A stretch of DNA of 12,048 bases from Pseudolabrys sp. (GCA_029945495.1 JAQSCR010000472.1:1-12048), one strand, 5' to 3'. Counted from the first letter of the stretch, positions 1-7,649 are shown. The notes: generated by a model from the sequence alone, not told the origin. Translations and numbers: made by a program.

Positions 1-1
1 C

Positions 2-1228
2 ATCCTCGACATCGCCTGGACGCATGTGCGAGGCCGTGTGCGGCAGACCGGCTTCGCGGTTGCCGGCGTCGCCACCGGCGTCGGCTTTTCGATCATGATG
101 GCCTCGTTGATGCAGGGTTCGCAGGACGACTTCACCAATCGTCTGATCAACACGCTGCCGCATATCACTGTCTCCGACGAACGCCGGACGCCGCCGAAAC
201 AGCCGGCGGAGAAGCTTTACGCCGCGGCTGCGATTCACGGCCTGACACCGGAAGCGCGCCGGCCGGGCATCAAGAACCCGCTCGCCAGCATCGCCGCGCT
301 GGAAGCCTGGGTGCCGGGCGCGGTGGCGCCGTCGGTGCGCGTGCCGGCGATCGTGCGCTATGCCAGCCAGGATGTCGGCATCAACGTCATCGGCATCGAT
401 CCGCGCCGCGAGGGCCTGGTTTCCGATCTGCCGAAGCAGCTGCGCGGCGTCACGCTGAGCGCGCTGTACCGCGCCACCAACGCGATCATTATCGGCGATG
501 GGCTATCGGACAAGATCGGTGCGCGGATCGGCGCCAATATGACGCTGCAAACCAGCGAGGGCGCGCGGCTCAATGCCCAGGTTGTCGGCGTGTTTCACAC
601 CGGCGTGCGCCAGATCGACGAACGCACCGCCTACGTGCTGATCAAGACCGGGCAGATTCTGTCGCGGCAGACCGGCCTGGTCAACGAATTGCGGCTGCGG
701 CTGCGCGATCCGATGATCTCGCGCGAGATCGCCGCGCGCATCGAGAACGATACCACCTATAAATCGGTGTCGTGGCAGGAATCGAATGAGGATCTTCTCA
801 ATTCCTTCCTCATCCGCAATATCATCATGTTCGCCGTGGTCGGCGCCATCCTGCTGGTGGCGAGCTTCGGTACCTATAATATCATTTCCACCATCACCCA
901 CGAAAAGGCGCGCGACATCGCCATCATGAAGTCGCTGGGCTTGACCGAGTTCACCGTGCGCTCGATCTTCGTGGTCGAGGCGCTGATTATCGGCATTGCC
1001 GGCGCGCTTGCCGGTTTCGTCCTGGGTTATCTGCTCTGCCTTGCCCTCGGCTCGGTCACGATCAAGAGTCCTTTCATGGATGCCGATCACCTGCCGATGG
1101 CCTACACTTATACGCATTACTTGCTGGCCGGCGCCGTCGCCTTGGCGTCGTCGCTCATTGCCGGCTATCAGCCGGCGCGCAAGGCGTCGCGCATGCATCC
1201 GGTCGAGATCATCCGGGGGGCGACATGA
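2..1228 (+). CDS. ABC transporter permease, LolC/MacB (FtsX) type, 5' partial
   Basis: This is the inner-membrane permease of a MacB/LolCDE-type ABC exporter, a class that moves lipoproteins, lipids or small molecules out of the inner membrane using ATP from its partner. The reading frame is open from base 2 (ILDIAWTHVRGRVRQTGF), so the true start lies left of the window; the GTG at 26 is internal. A first membrane segment lies at about 47-115. A long periplasmic domain follows to about 800, and three more membrane segments lie at about 800-890, 955-1060 and 1105-1170. The cytoplasmic coupling stretch EKARDIAIMKSLGLTEFTVR (about 902-961) and the C-terminal PARKASRMHPVEIIRG are FtsX-family hallmarks. 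The stop overlaps the start of the ATPase by ATGA, which indicates translational coupling. In this architecture a periplasmic adaptor gene is often adjacent, and it could lie just outside the window. The substrate cannot be told from sequence; the family call is firm. Confidence 0.9.
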   Translation: MLDIAWTHVRGRVRQTGFAVAGVATGVGFSIMMASLMQGSQDDFTNRLINTLPHITVSDERRTPPKQPAEKLYAAAAIHGLTPEARRPGIKNPLASIAALEAWVPGAVAPSVRVPAIVRYASQDVGINVIGIDPRREGLVSDLPKQLRGVTLSALYRATNAIIIGDGLSDKIGARIGANMTLQTSEGARLNAQVVGVFHTGVRQIDERTAYVLIKTGQILSRQTGLVNELRLRLRDPMISREIAARIENDTTYKSVSWQESNEDLLNSFLIRNIIMFAVVGAILLVASFGTYNIISTITHEKARDIAIMKSLGLTEFTVRSIFVVEALIIGIAGALAGFVLGYLLCLALGSVTIKSPFMDADHLPMAYTYTHYLLAGAVALASSLIAGYQPARKASRMHPVEIIRGAT

Positions 1229-1944
1229 TCGTGGCGCCGCCGCTGATCGAAGCGCGCAACGTCACCCGTATCCTGCCGGGCGTCGTGCCGACCACTTTGG
1301 TGCACGACATCGATCTCGCCATCGGCGCGAACGAATTCGTCGCCATCACCGGGCCGTCCGGCTCGGGCAAATCGTCGCTTCTTTATCTGCTCGGCCTGCT
1401 CGATCTGCCGACCTCGGGCGAAGTTTTGATGCGCGGTGAGGCAACCACGTCGATGCCGGAAGAGGACCGCGCTCATGCGCGGCTCACCATGCTCGGCTTC
1501 GTGTTTCAGTTCCATTTCCTGCTGCCGGAATTTACCGTGCTGGAAAACGTGATGTTGCCGATGCGCGCGCTGGGGCAATTGTCGAAGGCGGACATGCGCG
1601 CGCGCGGCGGCGATCTGCTTGGCTCGCTCGGGCTTGGCGATCACATGAACAAGCGCCCGGATCAGCTCTCCGGCGGCCAGCGGCAACGCGTGGCGGTGGC
1701 GCGCGCGCTCGCCAATGAGCCGCCGGTCATTCTCGCCGACGAGCCGACCGGGTCGCTCGATTCAAAAGCCAGCGAGCAGGTGTTCGAGGTATTGCGCGAC
1801 CTGGTGCGCGTCCAAGGCAAGACCGTGGTGGCGGTGACGCACGATCTCGGCATGGCCGAGCGCATGGACCGTCACATCGAATTGCTCGATGGCCGCGTGC
1901 GCGCCGACGAGATGCACGAGCTGACTGGTAGCGTCACTCTTTAA
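1225..1944 (+). CDS. ABC transporter ATP-binding protein, LolD/MacB type
   Basis: This is the cytoplasmic ATPase that powers the permease encoded immediately upstream. All nucleotide-binding motifs are present in its 239 residues: Walker A GPSGSGKSS (43-51), Q-loop glutamine 95 within GFVFQFHFLLPEFTVLENV, signature LSGGQ (148-152), Walker B VILADEPTGSLD (168-179) with catalytic Glu173, and the switch histidine 206. The QFHFLLPEF stretch and the short length match the LolD/MacB ATPase group. The ATG overlaps the permease stop by 4 bp, and a G-run (about 1215-1220) lies just upstream. The 3' end overlaps the opposing glycosyltransferase gene by 11 bp, so there is no room for a terminator between them. 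I do not assign lolD because the cognate permease pair is not visible; a MacB-like or DevA-like exporter is equally possible. Confidence 0.95.
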   Translation: MIVAPPLIEARNVTRILPGVVPTTLVHDIDLAIGANEFVAITGPSGSGKSSLLYLLGLLDLPTSGEVLMRGEATTSMPEEDRAHARLTMLGFVFQFHFLLPEFTVLENVMLPMRALGQLSKADMRARGGDLLGSLGLGDHMNKRPDQLSGGQRQRVAVARALANEPPVILADEPTGSLDSKASEQVFEVLRDLVRVQGKTVVAVTHDLGMAERMDRHIELLDGRVRADEMHELTGSVTL

Positions 1945-3481
1945 GCGCGTAGGCCGGCTTCGGCAAAAGAATGGCCCAGCCGACATTGACGAAGCTGTCG
2001 CCGCGCCGATCCGGCAGCAGGAACGGCGGCTGCACCGCGGCCTCGCCGGCAATGTTGCGGAATTGCACCGGGATGACATTGAGGTCGCCGACGGTCCACA
2101 CCACCACGGCGCCGCGCGCGCGAAGGTCGTTGAGGTCGATCCACGGCGCCCGCGCCGGTTCGCCGTCGATCAGGACGCGCGGATGGCTCGGCGCGTAATG
2201 CCCGACATTGCCGCCTTCCCACATGCTGCCGATGACATAGGCAATCGGTTGGCCGGTGACGGCGCGGGCGCGGCGCGATAGCTCCAGAGCGAGGCGCTCG
2301 CCAGGGAAGAAAACGGCGCGATAGCGGTGATCGTAGTTCGGCAGCACCGCGTAATTGACGATGAAGGCTCCCGCCATGCAGGCGAAGACGATGCCCCAGG
2401 TCAACAGGATGCGGCCGAGACGTCCGGGCTCAAACGCGCGGCGCGCCACCAGCACCAGCCACAGGCCTAAGAACATCCATAGCGGATAGCCCCACATCGC
2501 CACCGTGCCGCGGCCGGAGACTGCCGCGAGCGCCAGAACGGCGGCGACCGGGCCAAAGGCGAGCCAGGTAACGATCCGCATGTCATAGGCGTCGGCCAGT
2601 GAGGCGATCGGTTTCTCGGTGGCCGTTCGGCGCGGAATGAACAAAGGCGCGGCGATCAGCAGCGACGGAATGAGGAAGAACAGCTGACCGACGGCGAACT
2701 GCGCCGGGTGCCAGAGGTGATCGTACCAGCCGCGCGACAGCACGGCGCGGTGCTCGGCATAGCCAAAGGGGAGGAAGTCGTTCCGCACCAGCCACAGGAG
2801 GTGCGGCGCCATGACGAGCAACGCGACCAAAGCGGCGGCATAGGGCCCCGGCGTCGTCAAAGATTTGCGGGCGTCGCCGTCGACCAGCACGAATATGGCG
2901 ATCGGCGCGGCCAGCACGACGACGAAGTACTTCGCCCACAGTGAAATCCCGACCGCCGCGCCCAGCATGGCCCAATGGCCAAGCCATCCGCCGCGCAGCG
3001 CCCGATGCAGCGCGTAGCCGGCCAGCGCCCAGAACGGCAGCTGGATGACGTCGTGGTTGAACTTGGCCGCGGTGTAGCTGAGGTAATGCAGGCCATCGAC
3101 GGTCAGCACGGCCACGAGCGCGCCGAGCGGACCGGCCAGCGGCCGCGCCGCCACATAGACGACCGCCAATGCCGCGACGACGGCGACCTGTGCCAAAAGG
3201 TAGTAGGCAAAATCGTATCCAATGGCGCGGTGCGCCATTTCGACCAGCCACCAGGGCAATGGCGGCAGCTTGTCGTAGCCGAGCTGCCATTCGCGGCCGT
3301 AGAGCAGCGCCTCGATCAGATCAAGTGGCAGATTGGGGTAGAGCAGCGCCGGCAACGCGGTCCAGACCGCGGCATGCAGCGCCAGAATGGCGGCAAAAGC
3401 CCGTCCGGGCGAGGCGGCGATCCGTGCCAGCAAGGACGGCGAGGGGGAGGCCTGCATCGGCTTAAGTTCCGGGTTGGCCAT
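1934..3481 (-). CDS. Glycosyltransferase family 39-like integral membrane protein
   Basis: This is a polytopic inner-membrane protein of the GT39/PMT_2 (ArnT-like) group, whose members transfer sugars from polyprenyl-phosphate donors to lipid A, proteins or other envelope acceptors. About ten hydrophobic segments alternate with short loops. With the start at 3481 (515 residues), the first extramembrane loop carries LDLIEALLYGREWQLGYDKL followed by PPLPWW. Asp54, Glu57, Asp70 and the Pro-Pro pair match the pattern of the GT39 catalytic loop. A soluble C-terminal domain of about 130 residues follows the last membrane segment. The start is uncertain: ATG codons at 3556, 3481 and 3457 are in frame and none has a clear Shine-Dalgarno. 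I chose 3481 because the 25 residues before it are Arg/Pro-rich and lead into no hydrophobic segment. The gene converges on the ABC ATPase gene. Donor and acceptor cannot be inferred from the neighbours. Confidence 0.85.
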   Translation of the reverse strand: MANPELKPMQASPSPSLLARIAASPGRAFAAILALHAAVWTALPALLYPNLPLDLIEALLYGREWQLGYDKLPPLPWWLVEMAHRAIGYDFAYYLLAQVAVVAALAVVYVAARPLAGPLGALVAVLTVDGLHYLSYTAAKFNHDVIQLPFWALAGYALHRALRGGWLGHWAMLGAAVGISLWAKYFVVVLAAPIAIFVLVDGDARKSLTTPGPYAAALVALLVMAPHLLWLVRNDFLPFGYAEHRAVLSRGWYDHLWHPAQFAVGQLFFLIPSLLIAAPLFIPRRTATEKPIASLADAYDMRIVTWLAFGPVAAVLALAAVSGRGTVAMWGYPLWMFLGLWLVLVARRAFEPGRLGRILLTWGIVFACMAGAFIVNYAVLPNYDHRYRAVFFPGERLALELSRRARAVTGQPIAYVIGSMWEGGNVGHYAPSHPRVLIDGEPARAPWIDLNDLRARGAVVVWTVGDLNVIPVQFRNIAGEAAVQPPFLLPDRRGDSFVNVGWAILLPKPAYALKE

Positions 3482-3630
3482 AGGGGAGGACAATGGGAGC
3501 GGACAAAGGGGGCGTGCGAAGGTTCTTGTGAAAGACCGACGATGTGTCGTTACCATAGCAGGAATTCGCGGTTGCGCGGGCGCGCCGCCTCATGGAGATT
3601 AGGGCCAGCCCGTGCGAATCAGTTGCGCTA

Positions 3631-3700
3631 CGCATGATCCCGAAAAGCCTGTCCCGGACGTGATCCGGGATGGGAACCGGTTTTCGGATAAGATCATGCG
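3631..3700. repeat. Nested palindromic intergenic repeat
   Basis: The outer arms are CGCATGATC-CCGAAAA (3631-3646) and TTTTCGGATAAGATCATGCG (3681-3700), which pair except for four extra bases in the right arm. Inside lies a second palindrome, TCCCGGA (3652-3658) and TCCGGGA (3664-3670), with a 5-nt loop. The outer unit resembles a short dispersed palindrome I recall as abundant in Bradyrhizobium-type genomes; the inner one looks like a separate hairpin set within it. The repeat lies in the divergent region between the GT39-like and TipF-like genes and contains an in-frame ATG (3670) that would falsely extend the TipF-like protein. Copy number in the genome cannot be seen from here. Confidence 0.8.
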
Positions 3701-3714
3701 CAAATAGGCCTCCC

Positions 3715-3718
3715 AGGA
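3715..3718 (+). promoter_or_regulatory. Shine-Dalgarno deciding the start of the TipF-like gene
   Basis: AGGA sits 8 nt before the ATG at 3727. It favours that codon over the in-frame ATG at 3670, which lies inside a palindromic repeat and would add 19 residues of repeat-derived sequence. Confidence 0.6.
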
Positions 3719-3726
3719 TCGGTTTT

Positions 3727-5097
3727 ATGCTTCGGATCGGCGCCATTTTCATCGCAGCCTGCATGGTGCTCATCGCCGCCTCGGTCGGCGCGGTGCTTTT
3801 TCTCGGCCTGAAGCTCGATCCGCGCACCTCCGCCATCGTCGCCTTGGCGGTGCTCATTGCCTTGGCGCTCTACAATACGATCACCACCCGGCTGCAGGAT
3901 CGCCGCTTTCTCGGCGACCAGATCGCCGACCTGTCGCGCGGCACCGCCGACCTCTCGCGCCAGATGGCCGAGATGTCGCGCCGGGTCGCCGCCGTGGAAA
4001 CCCGCCTCGAGGCGACTGTGAGCCGGCAGCGCGGCGCCGTCGACCCGATCGCCGCCGAGATCGGCGAACTCGGCGGGCTGGTTCGCCAGATCGCCGAAAC
4101 CGTGGCCGCGCACGAAACGATTTTCCGCGACCACGGCGCCATGCCGCCGCGGTCCACGGATGCGCTTGCGAATTCCGACCCGCAGACCGTAGACGATACG
4201 CCGCTGGCGTTGAGCGAAACCGACACCGTCACCGGCCCGCGCCGTTTCCAGGGCATGAGCCGCGAAGCGATCGGCGAACTGGTGGCGAAGGCGGCGGATT
4301 CGAACCGTATCGATCTTTACCTGCAGCCGATCGTCACCTTGCCGCAGCGCAAGGTGCGCTTCTACGAGGCGTTGTCGCGGTTGCGCACCGAGCAAGGCGA
4401 CATCATTCCGGCCGGCGACTTCATCGACGTTGCCGAAAGCGTCGGCCTGATGCCGAAGATCGACAACATGCTGGTGTTCCGCTGCGTGCAGGTGGTGCGG
4501 CGTCTGCAACTCAAAAGCCGCGACGTCGGCCTGTTCTGCAATATCAGCGCGTCGACCTTGACCGACACGATCTATTTTCGCCAGTTCCTCGATTTCATGG
4601 AGGCCAACCGCGCGCTGGCCGGCTCGCTGGTGTTTGAATTCAAGCAGGAGGCCTATCGCGCTTTCGGCCCGCTCGAATACGAAAGCCTGTCGGCGCTGGC
4701 CGAGCGCGGCTTCCGCTTCTCGATGGATCATGTCACCGACCTGCGCCTGGACGCGAAGGAATTGGCCGATCGCTCGTTCCGCTTCCTGAAAGTGCCGGCC
4801 AAGCTTCTGCTCAATCGCGCCGCCTCGGCGCAGAGCGACATTCATGCCGAGGATCTCGCCGATCTGATGGCGCGCTCGGGGATCGATCTCATCGGCGAGC
4901 GCATCGAAAGCGAAAATACGGTGGTCGATCTGCTCGACTACGACGTGCGCTTTGGCCAGGGCTTCCTGTTCTCGGCGCCGCGTCCGGTGCGGGCCGAGGC
5001 CTTGCATGGCAGCGTCGGCAACGCGGCGCCATCCGACAAGGCGGTCGCCGGCAGCTCGTTGAGCGACTACCTCGCCGCCAACGCTCCCTCACTCTGA
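3727..5097 (+). CDS. tipF: TipF-like membrane-anchored degenerate EAL-domain protein
   Basis: This is a probable c-di-GMP effector of flagellar assembly. The 456-residue layout matches Caulobacter TipF: two N-terminal membrane segments (about 5-28 and 35-50), a coiled-coil stretch (about 55-130) with leucine-spaced repeats such as ADLSRGTADLSRQMAEMSRR, an acidic linker, and a C-terminal EAL domain (about 178-425). Within the EAL domain, EAL (214-216), Asn272, Lys355, Glu391 and QGFLFSAPRP (411-420) are kept. The metal-binding DDFGTG loop is instead MDHVTD (333-338), and the ELTE motif reads EFKQ (304-307). Phosphodiesterase activity is therefore unlikely, while nucleotide binding remains possible. 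The family knowledge used is that TipF binds c-di-GMP and helps position flagellar parts. The ATG at 3727 has an AGGA 8 nt upstream. The HAD gene follows after 13 bp, probably in the same transcript. It could also be another degenerate EAL protein; the ortholog call is an inference from architecture. Confidence 0.72.
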   Translation: MLRIGAIFIAACMVLIAASVGAVLFLGLKLDPRTSAIVALAVLIALALYNTITTRLQDRRFLGDQIADLSRGTADLSRQMAEMSRRVAAVETRLEATVSRQRGAVDPIAAEIGELGGLVRQIAETVAAHETIFRDHGAMPPRSTDALANSDPQTVDDTPLALSETDTVTGPRRFQGMSREAIGELVAKAADSNRIDLYLQPIVTLPQRKVRFYEALSRLRTEQGDIIPAGDFIDVAESVGLMPKIDNMLVFRCVQVVRRLQLKSRDVGLFCNISASTLTDTIYFRQFLDFMEANRALAGSLVFEFKQEAYRAFGPLEYESLSALAERGFRFSMDHVTDLRLDAKELADRSFRFLKVPAKLLLNRAASAQSDIHAEDLADLMARSGIDLIGERIESENTVVDLLDYDVRFGQGFLFSAPRPVRAEALHGSVGNAAPSDKAVAGSSLSDYLAANAPSL

Positions 5098-5110
5098 CCG
5101 GTTAAGCCCC

Positions 5111-5968
5111 GTGCCCAATTTGATCCCGCATTTTTCGGCGCTTGCGCCCGACTACGACGTGTTTTTGTGCGACGTCTGGGGCGTCGTGCATAATGGCGAA
5201 GTGTCATTCCCCGACGCCTGCGACGCGCTGATGCGGGCGCGGGCGATGGGCAAGACGGTCGTGTTCATCACCAACGCGCCGCGTCCCGGCGAGGCGGTGA
5301 TCCGCCAGATCGCCCACCTGCGCGTGCCGGCCGAGGCCTACGACGCCATCGTGTCGTCCGGCGACGTCACCCGCGACGTCATTATCCACCGCAAAGACCA
5401 GACTTTGTGCCATATCGGCCCGGAGCGCGATCATTCGATCTTCACCGGGCTGAACGCGAAGTTCGCGCCGCTCGAGAGCGCCGACTACGTCGTCTGTTCC
5501 GGTCTCGACGACGACGAGACCGAGACGCCGGGGGACTACCGCGCGCGTCTGGAGACGATGCTCAAGCGCAAGCTGTTCATGGTCTGCGGCAATCCCGATC
5601 TGGTGGTCGAACGCGGCAACCGGCTGGTCTATTGCGCCGGCTCGATCGCCGATCTTTACGCCAATATGGGCGGCGAGGTGCTCTATGCCGGCAAGCCGTA
5701 CCGGCCGATCTACGATCTGGCGCTCGCCAAGGCGGAAGCGATTTCCGGCCGCAAGGCCGACCTCAAGCGCGTGATGGCGATCGGCGATTCGGTGCGCACC
5801 GATCTCAAGGGCGCGCGCGCCTTCGGCGTCGACATGCTGTTCATGGCCGCCGGCATCCACGCCGAGGAATTCGGCGGCCGCGATTTGCCCGACACCGGTG
5901 CGATGAAGACGGTGTTCGCCGCCGCCGGCGAGATGCCGACCGCGGTGATGAAGAATTTGGTGTGGTAG
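5111..5968 (+). CDS. HAD superfamily class IIA hydrolase, TIGR01459-like
   Basis: This is a predicted cytosolic phosphatase of the NagD-like class IIA HAD subfamily; its substrate is unknown. Over 285 residues, the nucleophile motif I is CDVWGVVHNG with Asp21, motif II is ITNAPRP with Thr54-Asn55, motif III is Lys195 in YAGKPYRPIYDLAL, and motif IV is AIGDSVRTD (223-231). The class II cap lies between motifs II and III. The position of the usual second motif-I aspartate (DxD) is Trp23, so the general acid/base is missing or supplied from elsewhere. The start is a GTG at 5111, giving the N-terminus MPNLIPHFSALAPDYDV, with no clear Shine-Dalgarno; only 13 bp separate it from the TipF-like gene, so coupling to upstream translation is likely. 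A hairpin-rich repeat follows the stop and may end transcription. I am confident of the family but not of the reaction. Confidence 0.88.
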   Translation: MPNLIPHFSALAPDYDVFLCDVWGVVHNGEVSFPDACDALMRARAMGKTVVFITNAPRPGEAVIRQIAHLRVPAEAYDAIVSSGDVTRDVIIHRKDQTLCHIGPERDHSIFTGLNAKFAPLESADYVVCSGLDDDETETPGDYRARLETMLKRKLFMVCGNPDLVVERGNRLVYCAGSIADLYANMGGEVLYAGKPYRPIYDLALAKAEAISGRKADLKRVMAIGDSVRTDLKGARAFGVDMLFMAAGIHAEEFGGRDLPDTGAMKTVFAAAGEMPTAVMKNLVW

Positions 5969-5975
5969 CCGAACC

Positions 5976-6061
5976 GTCATTCCGGACGCCTTGCGCAGCA
6001 AGGCGATCCGGAATCCAGCGCTGGATTCCGGGTTCGCGCTTTCAGCGCGCCCCGGAATGAC
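5976..6061. repeat. Multi-hairpin palindromic repeat between convergent genes
   Basis: The outer inverted repeat is GTCATTCCGG (5976-5985) and CCGGAATGAC (6052-6061). Inside are three perfect hairpins or palindromes: CGCCTTGC/GCAAGGCG with a 3-nt loop (5987-6005), a 24-bp palindrome centred on GGAATCCAGCGCTGGATTCC (6008-6031), and CGCGCT/AGCGCG with a 3-nt loop (6035-6049). The element fills almost all of the 96-bp gap between the HAD gene and garD, so it may act as a bidirectional terminator. It shares its outer arms and its GGAATCCAG core with the element at 9460-9561. Confidence 0.88.
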
Positions 6062-6064
6062 GAG

Positions 6065-7630
6065 CTACGTAATCGGCGCCGGATTGAACAACGTCAACGC
6101 GTTGTGAAGTCCCCATTTGTCGGCGCAGGTTTTTTTCTTGCCGCTGGCGACATCCAAAATCAGCCGGAAGATTTCCCAGCCGACGTCTTCGATGCTGGCC
6201 TCGCCGGTGGCGATGGTGCCGGCGTTGACGTCGATCAGGTCGGACCAGCGCTGGGCCAGCTCGGTGCGGGTCGCCACCTTGATCACCGGCACCGCCGCCA
6301 GGCCGTAAGGCGTGCCGCGGCCGGTGGTGAAGACATGCACGTTCATGCCGGACGCCAGTTGCAGCGTGCCGCAGACGAAATCGGATGCCGGCGTCGCTGC
6401 GAAAATAAGCCCCTTGTCGCGGACGCGCTCGCCCGGCGACAGCACGCCGGAAATCGCGCTCGATCCGGACTTGGCGACCGAGCCGAGCGCCTTCTCGACG
6501 ATGTTGGCGAGGCCGCCCTTCTTGTTGCCGGGCGTCGGATTGGCGCTGCGGTCGGCGCCGCCCTTCTCGAGATAATCGTCGTACCAGGCCATCTCGCGAA
6601 TGAGCGACCGCGCGACATCTTCGTTCACCGCGCGCTGCGTCAGCAGATGGATGGCGTCGCGCACCTCCGTCACCTCGGAGAACATCACGGTGGCGCCGGC
6701 GCGGACCAGCAGATCGGAGGCAAAGCCGAGCGCCGGATTGGCGGTAACGCCGGAAAAAGCATCGCTGCCGCCGCATTGCAGGCCAACGACAAGATCGGAG
6801 GCCGGGCAGGTCTCGCGCTTGCGTTGGTTCAGCACGGCGAGCCGCGTCTCGGCCATGGCGACGATCATGTCGATCATGGCACCGAAGCTGGTCAGTGTTT
6901 CATCCTGAAGACGCATAATGCCGGTCTTCATTCCGTCCTTGGCGGCGTCCTTGCCCTCGGGCAGCAGACGCTCGGGCTGCAGCTTTTCGCAGCCGAGGCC
7001 AACGATCATCACCTCGCCGCCGAAATTCGGATGCCTGGCGAGATTCTGCAGCGTGCGGATCGGGATGTTGGCCTGCGGCGCGTTGATGGCGACGCCGCAG
7101 CCATAGGCATGCGTCACCGCCACGACGTCGTCGACATTCGGGTACTTTGGCAGCAACTCGTCTTTGATGCGCTTGAGCGCGACCTCGAGCGTGCCGGCGA
7201 CGCATTGCACGCTGGTCGAGATGGCGAGGATGTTCTTGGTGCCGACCGAGCCGTCATTGTTGCGGTAGCCCTCGAACGTATAACCCTCGAGCGGCGGCAA
7301 CGGCGCCAGCCTGCGGGTGGCGAGATCGAGACCGTCGAGGCTGGGAGCCTCCGGCGTGCGCACGCGCGATTCCTCAACCCAACTGCCGGCCGGCAGCAGA
7401 TCGAGCGCATAGCCAATGACCTCGCCGTAGCGGATGATCGGCGCGTCTTGCGCGATGTCGGTGAGCGACACCTTGTGCCCCTGCGGCACGAATTCGCGCA
7501 GCGTCAGTCCATCGGCAAACCGCGTCCCGGCCGGCATGCCGAAGGCATTGACGATGATCGCGACATTGTCGCGCTCATTGAGCCGGATATAGCGCGGCAC
7601 CTCGGCCGGCGGTTTCACAGGTATGGTCAT
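6065..7630 (-). CDS. garD: Galactarate dehydratase (D-threo-forming)
   Basis: This enzyme dehydrates galactarate to 5-dehydro-4-deoxy-glucarate, the first step of galactarate catabolism (UxaA/GarD family). The 521-residue product aligns by eye over its whole length with Escherichia coli GarD (523 residues). Shared blocks include DNVAIIVN (21-28), the SAF-like N-terminal domain with PQGHKV (49-54) and IIRYGEVIGYA (65-75), PPLEGYTFEGYRN (112-124), YGCGVAINAP (176-185), GLGCEKLQPERLL (211-223), LQCGGSDAFSGVTANPA (284-300), FSEVTEVRDAIHLLT (317-331), NKKGGLANIVEKALGS (369-384), TTGRGTPYGL (435-444), and the C-terminus LFNPAPIT. Cys and His residues in the conserved blocks are intact. The start at 7630 has GGAGG 7 nt upstream; the ATG at 7633 also fits. 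The frame stays open upstream to 7714, but those residues come from a repeat. No transporter, aldolase or reductase of the pathway lies nearby. Altronate dehydratase is a less likely alternative. Confidence 0.93.
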   Translation of the reverse strand: MTIPVKPPAEVPRYIRLNERDNVAIIVNAFGMPAGTRFADGLTLREFVPQGHKVSLTDIAQDAPIIRYGEVIGYALDLLPAGSWVEESRVRTPEAPSLDGLDLATRRLAPLPPLEGYTFEGYRNNDGSVGTKNILAISTSVQCVAGTLEVALKRIKDELLPKYPNVDDVVAVTHAYGCGVAINAPQANIPIRTLQNLARHPNFGGEVMIVGLGCEKLQPERLLPEGKDAAKDGMKTGIMRLQDETLTSFGAMIDMIVAMAETRLAVLNQRKRETCPASDLVVGLQCGGSDAFSGVTANPALGFASDLLVRAGATVMFSEVTEVRDAIHLLTQRAVNEDVARSLIREMAWYDDYLEKGGADRSANPTPGNKKGGLANIVEKALGSVAKSGSSAISGVLSPGERVRDKGLIFAATPASDFVCGTLQLASGMNVHVFTTGRGTPYGLAAVPVIKVATRTELAQRWSDLIDVNAGTIATGEASIEDVGWEIFRLILDVASGKKKTCADKWGLHNALTLFNPAPIT

Positions 7631-7637
7631 CATACGT

Positions 7638-7642
7638 CCTCC
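7638..7642 (-). promoter_or_regulatory. Shine-Dalgarno of garD
   Basis: Read on the minus strand this is GGAGG, 4 nt before the ATG at 7633 and 7 nt before the ATG at 7630. It places the true start here and rules out the longer frame that begins at 7714. Confidence 0.75.
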
Positions 7643-7649
7643 GGGCGCT

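Noticed and set aside
503..1198. Long minus-strand open frame opposite the ABC permease
   Set aside because: Rich in Arg, His, Gln, Asp and Gly with no domain pattern, and fully covered by a well-supported plus-strand gene; an effect of high GC at third positions.
2975..3637. 220-codon plus-strand frame opposite the GT39-like gene
   Set aside because: Gln/Arg/Gly-rich shadow of the opposing gene, running into intergenic DNA; no recognisable domain.
3694..5007. 437-codon minus-strand frame opposite the TipF-like gene
   Set aside because: His/Arg/Gln/Glu-rich antisense translation; the plus-strand EAL domain is clearly the real product.
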